A stretch of 64,000 nucleotides of DNA from Epiperipatus broadwayi (Eukaryota > Onychophora > Udeonychophora > Euonychophora > Peripatidae), in NCBI GenBank assembly GCA_028023455.1, contig JAQFVV010000031.1, forward strand, positions 7,490,093 through 7,554,092, read 5' to 3'. The stretch's first letter is position 1, and every line of letters starts with the position of its first letter. Shown piece by piece: positions 1 through 11,498 of the stretch. Below the pieces are notes generated by a model, which saw nothing but the letters and a program-made list of their open reading frames with translations, made no database searches and was not told where the DNA came from. The translations under genes and the position numbers were made by a program.

Positions 1-59
1 TTGAAGAGACAAATTAAATATTTTAGTGTTTAATAACTTAAAATTGATTATGCATTTAG

Positions 60-1690
60 AAATAAACAAAGAGAAAATAAGCTGCTATATATTTGATATG
101 TAACTAACTGTTTGTACGTCACTAATGAAATCAGGGTTATTTAATATAAACACATGTCCTTTATGACTGTTGGATAATTTTTCATCAAGTATTACCATAT
201 AAATGATTTTAAACTTTTATAAATTTCTATAGAGTGTGTAAATAAACTCTATTAATAGAGTACATGTTTGTGTAGTATATAAATAATTAATATTTACAAT
301 TTAGCATGTTTATTTGAAAGCAAAATTATTTTTAAATGAGCTTCATTTTGAGTTCTGCCATATCAATGTAACATTAAAATGATACAAGGAAGACTTTTAA
401 TGAAATTGCTATTAAAATTCACGTGCGAAATTTAATATAAAATGGAGTATTGTTAGGCAATTTAAATAGTAGCTGAGCTGTTATATTTGATATGTTCTCA
501 AACGGTTTTATAAGAAGGTGACAGCCTCAGATTTGTTAGAGAGAAACATATTCTGCAAATCAGTAGTTGAGTTTTTAACAAACATTACAATATATAAGAC
601 TAAGTTTCTATACATTTTTATAGAGAGTGTAAATAAATACTATAAATAGATTACAAATTTAAGTGGTATTTAATTAGAAATTTACATTCACACAAACAAT
701 TGTATATATTAACTCTATTTTGGCATTTTATACTATTATCAGATGTACCTGCCCTTTTGAAAAGCTGTCAATTTTATATGTGAATTTGACAATGTTACTT
801 CCTTTGCAATAAACTTTTTGTAATTTTGGGAGGGTTTCCTGACAGAGATATTTTAAATGCTTTCTCTGGCTAAGCATTTATCACAAATCTTGTTAAGAAA
901 TTGGCAATGCTCAATGTTTATATCTTACAAGCTTAAGAAAATTGAGTCATGTGATCTATGACTCTTGTTTTGAGTATAATATTTCTAATATTTTTTTTAA
1001 TTGAGTGCATTAACAATTTTTCTAAGATTTTGTATAAATTAAACAAAAGAGTCCAATGCTATATAAATAAATGCAAGAAATTGACAATTAAATAAAAAAA
1101 TGTTAGGAACATACCCACAGTACTCAGCTGAAAGCCTGATCCACAAAACTATTAACAAAGCCAAATTTTAAATATACTTGTCATGTTTGATATGTGAATT
1201 TAATAGCATTAGATTACAAATAGGATAGCCTCAAAAGGCTGTCACTTTCATAATATTTTTTTTTAAATTGATTGCTTCAGAATTTTGTTTAAGATCTAAT
1301 ATAAAATAATCAAAAGACTTTAATGTAATATAAATAAATATGTAATATTTCCCACTATATTCAATAGTAGCTTGTTAAATTTGATATGTAAATTTGATAG
1401 TGTTACAAACAAAAAAACATATATTTTGAAGCTTTATGTACAACATTTTGTAATAGATTTTTTTCCATTGATACTTTAACAAATTTATTAAAAATTTAAT
1501 GCAAATCAAACAAAATATTGTATTATATAAATGAAAGTGAAATAGTTCACCAGCCTCAAAGACTGTCATTACCTGTTCTATTTGATATATGAATTTGAAA
1601 TATAAAATTAGAATTTAGTAATAGTAGATGTATTTCCTTTAAACAAATGTAATATTGTTATTAATTGGATGGAAATTTGACATGTGTCTG
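60..1690. repeat. Degenerate tandem repeat, ~200 bp period
   Basis: A phrase close to 'tttgatatgtgaatttgatagtgttac' in two parts (tttgatatgt + gaatttgatagtgtta) recurs near 90, 485, 770, 1183, 1378 and 1580. The spacings are about 200 bp or twice that, with one shorter step. Linked phrases also recur, such as 'aggctgtcac'/'gactgtcatt', 'tataaataaatgcaag' and 'ttaaattgattgc'. Copies are strongly diverged and no open frame is shared, so this looks like an old satellite or an array of element ends rather than coding sequence. Confidence 0.5.
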
Positions 1691-1772
1691 TGTTATGGAC
1701 AAACATACATTCACCTTTTAGTCATCGAAAAAAATAGGAATTATATATATATATTGATTAATAATGACAGAC

Positions 1773-1773
1773 T

Positions 1774-1808
<35 letters not shown>
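1773..1808. repeat. Compound (CA)n(TA)n microsatellite
   Basis: About ten CA units run directly into about eight TA units. Confidence 0.9.
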
Positions 1809-2024
1809 CAATTAAATATTTTTATGGTTGGTTATTATAATAAAGAATAGAAATGAGGAAATTATATCCATGTAAAGGGAGATATCTCTAATGTGAAACT
1901 ACTTTTTTATTAACATATAATAACTCCTGTCTTAAAGTTGATTGCTGAAGTAAAAGAATATAGGAATATGAAGATATACAAAAATGATGCATTGAAAATA
2001 ATTGAATACTTGAATTTTGTAAAA

Positions 2025-2956
2025 TGGTGTGGAAAAGAGTTGATAATGACATAAGAAAGTATAATTGTGAACTAGCAAGGAAAGCGGTAGAAGAGAATAA
2101 AAGTATCAAGAGTGTAAAATAACATTTTGGTATTGGAAGGAAATTTATATCTGCAATAAGAAAAAAAGATGGAACTATAATTAAAAAGAAATGTCATCAT
2201 GAAATAGGTAGAAGACTTCTATCAAGAATTATATATTAATAAAAAGAAGTATCTCCTATATCTACTGTATCATCCAAATTGCCATTAATTTTAAGTGAAG
2301 AAGTGAGACATGCAATTAAATGTATGAAGAAAGGAAAGGCTCCAGGAAATGATGGAATTATAATTGATATATTAAAAGAAGCAGTTGCATACCAAATGTG
2401 TAAATGATAAAGATGTACCAGAAGATTGGAATAATGCAGTATTAATATTAATATTAAAAAAAGGTGATAAAGAAGATATTAGAAATTACAGACCTATCAG
2501 CCTTTTATCAGTTTTATACACATTTTTTACCAAGATAATTACCACACATCTATAAAGAACATTGGATTTCCACCTACCAAGAGAATGAGCTGGATTTAAT
2601 AGTGGTTTTAGGACAGTAGATCATATTCAAGTATTGAGAGAAATTATAGAAAGGACCAATGAATATGAGTTGCCATTATGCTTTGGATTTGTAGATTATG
2701 AAAAGGTATTTGGATTCTATAAGCATTTAATCAGTGAGATTAAAACACTGGATCATCAAGTATATTGTCATTTTTTAAAGGATATTTATAAAAATGCAAC
2801 AGCACCAATTAGATTACATATCAATACTAAGAAAATCAACATTGAGAAATGTGTAAGACTGTGTGATTCCATATCTCCAAAACTTTTTACAGCAGTGCTG
2901 CAAGAATATTTTGTCGATTTGTCATTTAGATTTTGCAGATGATTTAGTTGTTTTTG

Positions 2957-2958
<2 letters not shown>
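2025..2958 (+). pseudogene. RTE-type LINE reverse transcriptase fragment, broken
   Basis: A decayed non-LTR retrotransposon ORF2. In changing plus-strand frames one reads, in order: a pre-RT stretch with IRKYNCELARKA and HFGIGRKF (about 2060-2150); KKGKAPGNDGI (about 2330-2360); DVPEDWNNAVLI and NYRPISLLSVLYT (about 2415-2520); VDHIQVLREIIERTNEYE and LCFGFVDYEK (2620-2705); then the catalytic-box remnant LDFADDLVVF (about 2926-2956). The order and wording match the RT domain of the RTE clade, which copies its own RNA into nicked DNA. The 'YEKAFD' motif reads YEKVFG, losing the first catalytic aspartate, and there are several stops and frame changes. Compared with the minus-strand copy at 11497-12528, about 50 bp before FADD is deleted. 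The element stops dead at a (TA)n tract. No activity is expected. Confidence 0.85.

Positions 2959-3039
<81 letters not shown>
2959..3039. repeat. (TA)n microsatellite, ~40 units
   Basis: Pure AT dinucleotide run. It joins the broken RTE fragment to the hairpin that follows. The long YIYIYI frames across it are artefacts of the repeat. Confidence 0.97.
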
Positions 3040-3047
<8 letters not shown>

Positions 3048-3224
3048 ACCAGAGGACTGGTTTTCATCAGAAAGAAAAAAAATACACAGTAAAATGGTGA
3101 TAATCAAAAATTACAGATTTGGTAAAATCTTTTACCAAATCTGTAATTTTTGATTATCGCCATTTTACTGTGTATTTTTTTTCTTTCTGATGAAAACCAG
3201 TCCTCTGGTTGAAATATTATATTA
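3033..3224. repeat. Near-perfect inverted repeat, ~95-bp arms, 2-nt loop, hammerhead-like core in each arm
   Basis: The left arm (about 3033-3127) and right arm (3130-3224) are reverse complements with one mismatch seen (atggtgataatc versus gattatcgccat), separated by only 'tc'. Such a perfect hairpin implies a young event or gene conversion. Each arm, read outward, carries CTGATGA, then AACCAG-TCCT-CTGGTT (a 6-bp stem with 4-nt loop), then GAAATATT. That is the order core / stem II / GAAA of a hammerhead ribozyme, but no stem I partner is found because the arm then runs into TA-rich sequence. Ribozyme identity is an inference. Confidence 0.85.
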
Positions 3225-3300
3225 TTTATTGGATTTATATTATTTATTGGATTTATAAGTCTTTTTTTGTTTTTATATGTATTTCCTTTGGTTAGTTTGT

Positions 3301-3337
<37 letters not shown>

Positions 3338-3344
3338 CGAACAT

Positions 3345-3650
3345 ACAAATAGACCAAACGAGCTCTTACTGATAAGTGTGGCAAGATAAAAAATATTTAA
3401 AATCTCTATCTAAAATATGCCTATTCTCAAATCAATTGGTTTCAAGCTTTTGGCTTACTTCTATGTATAGCTAGAACATACAGACACTAGATCTAAATTA
3501 TCAACTCAAAAACCAGTACTTATTTAATATGTAACTATTGAGTAGAAAATCTGAAATTTTCAGACATAAAAATGTCTTTAATACCAGATATATAACTCTA
3601 ATAGCCATATGGGACTGAACCAAATTAAGACTTACCATACATTAATAACC
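3345..3650 (-). repeat. R2-family repeat unit (decayed)
   Basis: Shares ordered phrases with units at 9190-9725 and 57491-58427: 'aatctctatc', 'caattggtttcaagc', 'cactagatctaaa', 'caactcaaaaaccagtactta' split across copies, and 'atagccatatgggactga'. The ribozyme-like core of the family lies on the minus strand near 3425-3465 but is heavily mutated. It abuts the PLE fragment at about 3655, so it may be that element's terminal repeat. Confidence 0.6.
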
Positions 3651-3654
3651 TTAG

Positions 3655-4380
3655 CATCTACATTGTCAATATCAGTTTACAGGAAATTCCCCCATACAAA
3701 CATATATCTTAATTTTAATTCTCATCATCATCCTGTAAAATTTTTTTCTGTAGCTAAAAATCTTTTCACCAGAGCTTATAATTTATCTGATAAAAAAACA
3801 TCTTACTCAAGAAATAGAACTTACAAAAATATTCTATTTTCTAATAATTATAAAAAAAAAACATCATATGTAAGGATTTATATACTATTAATACTAAAAA
3901 AAGAGGATAGAATTGACTATTTTTCTTTTAGTAGAGTAATTTTCCTTTATATTAAAGGGGTTACTGATAAAATCGGTAGAAGACTTTCTTGTTTTAATAT
4001 AAAGTCTACATTTTCTACTGGCAAAAATATTGATGATTTTTTATATAAACATAGAGAGATAATATTTTTGAAACACCAAGGAATTTATGAAATTCCATGC
4101 TCATGAAGCTATGTGGGTCAGTCTAATAGATGAATAAATGTCATAATTAAGGAACATAAAAATGTTTTTATTCAAAAAATTAACACATCAGTTTTTACTT
4201 CCCAATTTTTAGAAATTGGTCACAAACCTGATTTTGACAATACAAAAATACTTGCTAATTTTCAAAAATATAATTTAAGAACCATGAGAGTGTCTATTGA
4301 ATTATTAAAGAACCCTACTGGTTTAAATAGGGCTGATGAAGCACAATGTATTTTAGCTATGTAGAAACTTCTCATTTTAT
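3655..4380 (+). pseudogene. Penelope-like element: RT thumb, linker and GIY-YIG endonuclease fragment
   Basis: The C-terminal part of a Penelope-like retroelement protein, which joins a telomerase-like reverse transcriptase to a GIY-YIG endonuclease. A long open stretch (to 4103) reads SHHHPVKFFSVAKNLFTRAY (RT end), then FLYIKGVTDKIGRRLSCFNI and FSTGKNIDDFL (linker), then GIYEIPCS (the GIY strand). A stop at 4104-4106 follows, and the frame continues SYVGQSNR (the YVG strand), a second stop at 4131-4133, then IKEHKN, FLEIGHKPDFDNTKIL and NLRTMRVSIELLKN. The natural end is probably the TAG at 4362. The 5' part with the catalytic RT motifs is missing. Two stops inside the nuclease domain make this copy dead. 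Confidence 0.85.
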
Positions 4381-4629
4381 CTCTGTTTTCTAATATTAAC
4401 TTAAAATTAATCGGTGAAAAAATGGAGGAAAATAAAAATTTTCATAAGCCTCATATTTTGAATGCTGAAATACTTTAAGTTGAATCTCATTTCTCATCTC
4501 ACATTCAGTCACATTATTGTTTGAGATCTAATGATTTTTGTTTCAAAAGTTAACCGTGGCAATGGCGGATGCTAGTTCATTGATATATCAGTATGTAATG
4601 GAAAATAATACATGATTTAGCCAAAAAAG

Positions 4630-5107
4630 TAATATATATATATATATAAAACCATTAAATGTCTGTATTTTTTAAATCATGTAATAATTCAAACAAATCT
4701 AATCAACACAGTATTCAAATTTTAAATAAAATATATTCTTTACTGGAAGTACTTTTGATTGTATCACTGACAATCTTTATCAACCATTGATTTAGTACAA
4801 ATCTACACAAAAAAAACTTATATTACCCATCATTCAATTCATTCAAATTTCCCACAATTCTTTTATTTTTATATTAGCTGATTGTTTATTCATTAAACCC
4901 TCACCATTTCTAGATATTATCATCGCCTCCTTATTTTTTTTTCTTTTTTCATTATATCTTTCAATTTGAATAATTCTCACATTTCTATTATCAAATTTAC
5001 AACCATAATTACACACTCTATTATGATCAAAAATAACTGATGAAGTATTAATACTTAATGAAATTACATTTTCTTTCTGTATATGTTTATATAATATCTT
5101 ATGATCA

Positions 5108-5138
<31 letters not shown>

Positions 5139-5230
5139 AATGTACACTTTTATTCCCCTATATATTTCATTCCACAACCACATATCAACATATATATATA
5201 ACAGAACTTAGTTCAAACTTAGAAATCCAG
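4630..5230 (-). pseudogene. Penelope-like element family P: GIY-YIG endonuclease end plus 3' terminus
   Basis: On the minus strand from about 5200 down: ICGCGMKYIGE (Y-I-G strand), a stop, KCTL, then after a (TA)n interruption at 5110-5134 the frame gives ILYKHIQKENVISL, SSVIFDHNRVCNYGC, NVRIIQIERYNEKRKKNKEA and KQSANIKIKELWE. The wording is the same as the copies at 17857-18243, 41520-42048 and 56767-57200. Below 4830 lies the untranslated terminus, containing a stem (gattgt / acaatc) and 'agtacttcc' shared with the termini of those copies. A TA expansion and a stop break the nuclease. Confidence 0.8.
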
Positions 5231-5327
5231 GTTTTAAAATTATTTATCATATCATTATATTATTTGAAGAGAAAAAAAGATACCTTACACAAACCACTCT
5301 AAAGATTATTAATTAATTTAGCTTATT

Positions 5328-5356
5328 GATTATATATATATATATATATATATATA
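5328..5356. repeat. (TA)n microsatellite
   Basis: Short TA run ending the PLE-related block. The sequence from 5357 to about 5925 is AT-rich with no feature recognised. Confidence 0.9.
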
Positions 5357-5925
5357 ACAAATTTGATTATAATTTGTAAAAAAAAATATTGTTCACAATT
5401 AATATTTTGTAAAAATATTTAAAAACTAAAATAATTTTAATATTTATTGCTTTTTAATTTATATAATGAGAAATAAAATAACTTACATCTGAGCCTACAC
5501 TTTATATTACATCATCGTATGGGTTACTTTTATCATTAAAAAAATAATACATATAATTTTTATTAAGAAAATATTATTCAAATAAATGAAAATAGGTTTA
5601 AGTGGCAAAATATACTTTTACTTTGAATTAAAACTTATCGTTCTTTTTTAAAGCATTTATCTGTAACAATGTCAGATTAAATAAAATGAAATATACAAGG
5701 GCATAGTATAGATAACAACTATGAAAAAATTATCGACAAATTTATTTTTAAAACATAGACATATTTTTGTTTTAATTTAACACTATTTAAGTTTATAAGA
5801 CTGGGGCTAAATTGTAATCTTAGGTTTTTATATTAATTACTTATTAAAAATAAATAGCAGCAAATTACTTACTTCATAATAAAAAAACAATGTTTTAATC
5901 CAATTTTACATAACCATTAGTTAAG

Positions 5926-6537
5926 TAATATTTACTAAGGCTGTAACCTTAGGAATAAGCGTCTGAAAAATTCGAAGGTAGGGACCTCTACAGGTCTTAA
6001 ACACAAGCTTATGTTATGAAGAAAAGAGGGAATCCTTCTTTACTTCAACCTACTTTTATATATGAATAGGTGAAGCTGAAGTGGCTAACCACTTCAGCTT
6101 CATTAGATCTAAGAGTGTGAAGATATTTAATACTTCACTAATTAAGTCCAAAATTTTTATAATACATTAATACTCGCGAAATCTTACGATTTACTACGAG
6201 TCAATGGAAAGATCTTATAGTAAGAAATATATTATGATAATTTAAAGTTGTAATTATAAATTTTATTAAACGCACATTATTATTTTGGACTTAATTAGTG
6301 AAGTATTAAATAGCTTCACACTCTTAGATCTAACCTCTTCAGCTTCACCTATTCATATATAAAAGTAGGTTGAATTAAAGAAGGATTACCTCTTTTCTTC
6401 ATAGTGTAAGCTTGTGTTTAAGACCTGTAGAGGTCCCTACTTTCGAATTTTTCAGACGCTTATTCCTAAGGTTACAGCCTTAGTAAATATTACTTAATAT
6501 AATAATGTGCGTTTAATAAAATTTATAATTATAACCA
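5926..6537. mobile_element. Large foldback element with ~225-bp arms
   Basis: The left arm (5926 to about 6152, from 'taagtaatatttactaaggctgtaacc' onward) is repeated as its reverse complement at about 6286-6512. The loop of about 130 bp includes the relatively unusual 'actcgcgaaatcttacg'. Arms agree over nearly their whole length. The left arm has a ~19-bp surplus that makes a perfect 14-bp-arm palindrome (tgaagctgaagtgg...ccacttcagcttca, 6071-6102). A 37-bp loop segment (6246-6283, 'attaaacgcacattattat') recurs inverted just outside the right arm (6499-6535). There is no open frame. It is probably a non-autonomous foldback transposon or MITE with a secondary inversion. Confidence 0.8.
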
Positions 6538-6539
6538 TT

Positions 6540-7572
6540 AGTTACAATATTTTCTTCTTTCAACAAAGTATCCTTTCTTTAAAATCTAATTTGAATTTCT
6601 TGTTTGCTCTAATATGTGATACATATTTCATTCTATCATCAATGACCTGTTGTATTTTAAATATATTCTCTCAAGTTAATTTCTGAGGCAAAATGTGAGC
6701 CTATTCATATGATTTATAAACGTATGACTTATCTGCCTTAGTAGTTCTTACTATATTTTTGTATGTACTTGAATAATTTTTATAGATGTGAACATATGTT
6801 CAAATATCACACACATGTAAATATTGCAGTTTTCATTTTATATCTCATTTTTAAACCTCGATTACTATTCTGAGGTAGGAATAGAAATTTCACAGGTACA
6901 TATCTTTCCACACGCACATGCTATATTGAATATATTCATTTAACAATATAGTTGATGCTTTTATTTTACAATTGATAAGTTTTGTAACTGCTAAAGTGTA
7001 TTATTATTACTATTTTCGATAATTTACAAAACTATTCTATTCGTGTACTCTTAATCAGATATAATATATAATAAACAAAAGAATATCAAAATATCAATCA
7101 ATTAATAAAAATTATAGTCAGCTTATGGTATAACTTCCATTCTGAATACTATTTAACATTTACTAGGTTGGTCGTATTTATTTATTAATATATTGGCAAT
7201 TTGAAACTTTTGGAGTTAAATACAATATTTGGTTATATATACAATAAACAAGAAAAGTCTGGAATAAACTTTAGAATATTCAATACACAAATGTATAAAA
7301 ATAAATAATATCCAGCTTATGGCTCAACCATCATTCTGAGTAGACTTGGACAGGGAAAATTGAAAAATAAAACATCTCATTAAAGTGACACAATATAATA
7401 ATATTAATGTACATAAACTATGGAAAGTTGCTATTCTATGTTCTCCAATTCTGTCACTTTATATATTAATTATTTATCCCATAGTTTGAGTTTGACTTGA
7501 TCTATGTCATCACGTGTTAAATTCCATTTATGAAGAAGATGAACACAATGGTCATGGATCATCTGGATCTGT

Positions 7573-7578
<6 letters not shown>
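6540..7578. other. AT-rich sequence without recognised feature
   Basis: No open frame, RNA gene or family repeat recognised on either strand. Confidence 0.6.

Positions 7579-7662
<84 letters not shown>
7579..7662. repeat. (TA)n microsatellite, ~42 units
   Basis: Uninterrupted AT dinucleotide run. Confidence 0.97.
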
Positions 7663-7664
<2 letters not shown>

Positions 7665-9189
7665 GAAGGTGTATTCTAGGTGACTTTGCTAATGAATTCT
7701 AAAAAAAGAGCTGAACATATTAACTTATTAACCACACTTCCAGTGAAAATCAGTTAATGTTTTCTCAGAAAAAAACCCACTAATATTGTGTAACTTTAGG
7801 TCAAAGTATTAACATTATCTATAGTGATAATGATGTGGATTTTTTTCAAAAGTAGATTCTAACATAATTCTTCCATTGGTATTAAATGGGTGTCAGGGTG
7901 GAAAAAGTCATAAACTTCCACATTGTGGCTAAGATCAAAAAAACTTCTTTGTTTTTTTTTTTTTTTTTGATAGAAAATGCCTAGATGATATCCATTGGTC
8001 AATTTTCATATGATGATTTTGTAATATAATTTAAAATGATTTTTGCTTGTTTTTAAAGTATTTCTGTTGGTTTCTTATTAAAAACAAGTACATAGAAAAA
8101 ATTTCAATTTATTTTTTCATATTTTATTTTAGATATAAAAATTAATAAACTTGACCATAATATTAAAAAAAAGATTAATTATCTATCAAATTTGACAGTG
8201 TTAAAATGTTTTAAAATAAACTTTTTTGTAAAAAAAATATATTTTAAAGCAGAATGTGATATAATTATCACAAATATATGTTTGTTCAATCTTTTTTTTT
8301 TTTAAAAAAAAACTTAAAAATGAGTTTGTTAATTTTTGTGTGGTTGTTATGCAAACATTTGTGATGATATTTATGGTATTAAACCATCAAAAATCACAGG
8401 ACCACCATTTTTTATGCTTACACAAGCTGTTTTCTCAGATGCCACTGTATGCAGAGTTATTTATGGTATATTGTTATATTTACAGGTCAGTTTTTAAATA
8501 TTTTACGAAATGTGATATTTTAGAATATTATTTACTTATACAATTTAATTAAAAAGAAATTCAAGTCCAAATTATAGTTATTAAGTTTAAAATAAAGATA
8601 TTTCTGATACAGAAAAGTGAGTATTTTTATAAACTTTAATCAGTTAAATGAGTAGAAAGTTTCAAAATGCAAGATTAATAAAAGGTAAACAAGAGTATTA
8701 ATTTATGTTCTTAGTAAACATAGATATAAAAATTATGTGGTGGATTAATCAATGCTTTTATTAATGTTAGATCTGTTTAATGTATAAAAAATAAGTCAAA
8801 TAATTATAAAGATAGATTTTTATTTAACTTTTCATAAAATAAAAACTTTTTATGAAATTAAAACCACAGTGTCAAGAATACAATAACAGTTGAATAAACA
8901 TTGTTAAGATTTTAATACAGGGGATAAATATATTGAAACAGGAAAAAAGTAAGTTAAGGATTTGTGAGATTGAAAACAATGAGTTATTATTTATTTTATT
9001 ATATAAAATCAAATGGCATAACTAAGGAAGAAATAAAACGTTTTAACGTTCCACAAAACTTCCACAAGAGCATTCTGCATTGTGTATCATAATCCATAAA
9101 TATTATTTCTGAAATATAAGATATCAATATTAAACATAAGGTGAATATAAGGGATGTTATATCAGTTTAATTTGTATAATCTAATATAC
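7663..9189. other. AT-rich sequence without recognised feature
   Basis: Contains homopolymer T and A runs (for example near 7953, 8290 and 8307). The stretch at 8185-8275 faintly echoes the 0-1.7 kb repeat ('tttgacagtgttaaa'). No gene recognised. Confidence 0.55.
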
Positions 9190-9725
9190 AATATATAGAG
9201 AGCACCAATAGCTCAAACAAGCTTTAATTAATGTGTCGTAAAAAAACATTTTTTAAATCTCTATCCAGAATACTCTTATCCACAGACCAATTGTTTTTGA
9301 GTTTATGACTCATCTCAATGGGGAGCTACAGTATTCAGACACTAGATCCAAAACATCAACTCAAATTCCAACACTTATTTTATAAGTAATATTTAAACAG
9401 AAACTCTGAAATTTTTGAACATAAAAATGTCTTTTATTCCACTTATCTAACTTAAATAGCTATATGGGTCTAAACCAAACTCAGATTTAACACATACTAA
9501 TAGCATCAGTTTTTCCTAAATAATACTTATAAAGTAAGTGCTGGGATATGAGTAAATATTTTGGATCTAGTGTCAGAATATTCTAGCGTCTAACTGAGGT
9601 GAGCCATAAGCTCAAATCTAATTGGTCTGGTGATAAGAGTATTTCTGGATAGAGATTTTAAATATTTTCTCTTACCACACATATTAATAAGAGCTTTTTT
9701 GAATAATTGGTAATATCTCTATATT
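9190..9725. repeat. R2-family units in head-to-head inverted pair
   Basis: A unit from about 9200 ('caccaatagctcaaacaagcttta' in two parts, then 'actagatccaaaacatcaactcaaa', then 'tagctatatgggtcta') is followed from about 9530 by a partial inverted copy ('ggatctagtgtcag', 'ctgaggtgagccataagctc', 'aattggtctggtgataagag'). The left unit has a hammerhead-like fold on the minus strand near 9283-9330 with stem II GAGU-CAUAA-ACUC. The right unit has it on the plus strand near 9593-9635 with GAGC-CAUAA-GCUC. The paired change at the stem supports a real RNA fold. Confidence 0.7.
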
Positions 9726-10577
9726 AAATGTTTGTAAATACAAGCTTTTTTATAAAGCAATGCCATGCTATATATGACTTGCTTTATTGATTCTTATAAT
9801 GTAATATAATAGATTTTTTAAAAAAATTCAATATTGCATCTTAGTAAATTTTTCAATAAAAGTATTTTGAGTGTAATGATAAATATATGTCAATATTAGA
9901 TAAATGGTGTTTTTCTTATTAATGATGTTTTTTTTGTATTTCAAGCAAAGTTTATAAAAAAGGAATAGAAAGTTAATTGATAAATCTATATAACGTTATA
10001 ACTTTCACAGTCATTTGCAAAGAATTAAATCTCATGAAAATCAATAACAGTATTAAATGACTTGCTCATATACTTTCAAGAAAAGTTTTTTGCACTGTAC
10101 TCTAAAGCTAAGTGCTTTAAACTTCTGTAATCAATGGATATAGATAGGAATAATGCTACAATGTCACTATTTTGAAACTTTTGTTTTTTCTTTATCAGTG
10201 AGAATTATAATTCAAAACTGAAAGGAATAAATTATTTCAATAGCATCTACTTTTTACTCCTTTATACTATTTAAGCATCTTGTGCGAAATTTTTAGTTTG
10301 TATTCAAAGTGTCTAGCATATTTTTAATTTCTTAGGTATTAGCATAAAGTAAAAATGTCCTTATTACATGCAAATTTGCATTAATTACTGCTTTAAATTC
10401 TATGCCACCAATTACAAAAGCAAAATTCGGAAACAACCAAAGGTAGGGATTTTAGGACTCACCAGATCATTGGATTCATTGATTATTCAAGCATACAAAT
10501 AAAGGACCTAAAATATGCAAAATACTGTCATTAAAATCACTTGAGTTAACATATGAAGCATTGTGACAATATTGTTG
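9726..10577. other. AT-rich sequence without recognised feature
   Basis: No gene, RNA or family repeat recognised. Confidence 0.55.
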
Positions 10578-10930
10578 TTAGTATTAATCTTAAAACAGGC
10601 AAAACTCACTATAAGTATTGCCATACACATTAAGCTAGAGTAACCAATGGATACCAGAATGCTTGTGCATAAAATCCTTATCTAGTGTCTACTCATCCAA
10701 TATCCCCAGACTAGTTTCTGGCTTATGGACTTCATCAGTGAGGAAACTAGTCTGGAGATATTGAATGAGTACACTTTAGATAGGGATTTTATGCACAAGC
10801 CTTCTGGCATCAATTGATTACTCTAGCTTGCTGTGTGTGGCAATACATATAGTGAGTTCTTCCTGTTTTAAAACAGTTATACACAATCATAAGAAGTGGT
10901 GTTCATGTGATGTTTATTAGTATTAATCTT
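10578..10930. mobile_element. Inverted-repeat element with 14-bp flanking direct repeats
   Basis: Arms 10592-10728 and about 10740-10870 are inverted copies (for example 'gcttgtgcataaaatcc' / 'gattttatgcacaagc', 'ccagactagttt' / 'aaactagtctgg'). The centre relates to the R2 family ('ctggcttatggacttcatcagtg'). The 14-mer ttagtattaatctt occurs at 10578-10591 and again at 10917-10930, as a target-site duplication would. The minus strand across the loop reads CTGATGA...GAAAC followed by tagtc, which resembles a hammerhead core. Confidence 0.75.
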
Positions 10931-11398
10931 CCTAGCTATCTGAGTTCTCGCTAATATAAAAAATACTTATCAGATGACAAATCATTACAATTATGCAAAG
11001 CAAGTTAGCTTAGATGCAAAAACTTGAGCTTTTTAAAATTTTTTAGCATTTAACTTGACTCTATGCAGAAGTAAATAATAGCTGTTTATTGCTAAAGTTT
11101 ATAATTTCTGGTCAGATTTCAATGCTAGTTTCCAGGTGCTAAAAAGAACCAGTTTGAAGAAGGAAATTATATAGCATCATATGATTTGCTGTTCATTAAT
11201 TACTCAAGCTTATAGTTGATTTCTATAGAATAAAGAAATAGAAAACTGTTCCAGATACTTCTACAGATAATAATATAAAACAAGATGATAGCTAAATCCC
11301 TTCACACTTATAAGCAAAGTATTTAAACACCGTATGGAAGGACTGTTTTATATTTATTTTTAGTTTACCTAAATTATTACTAATAATTCTTTGAATAC

Positions 11399-11400
<2 letters not shown>
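10931..11400. other. AT-rich sequence without recognised feature
   Basis: No gene or family repeat recognised before the TA tracts at 11401. Confidence 0.5.
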
Positions 11401-11437
<37 letters not shown>

Positions 11438-11455
11438 TGTATTATTAGAAATCTT

Positions 11456-11496
<41 letters not shown>
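11401..11496. repeat. Two (TA)n microsatellites with a 22-bp spacer
   Basis: TA runs at 11401-11435 and 11458-11496. The second touches the 3' end of the minus-strand RTE fragment. Confidence 0.95.
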
Positions 11497-11498
<2 letters not shown>

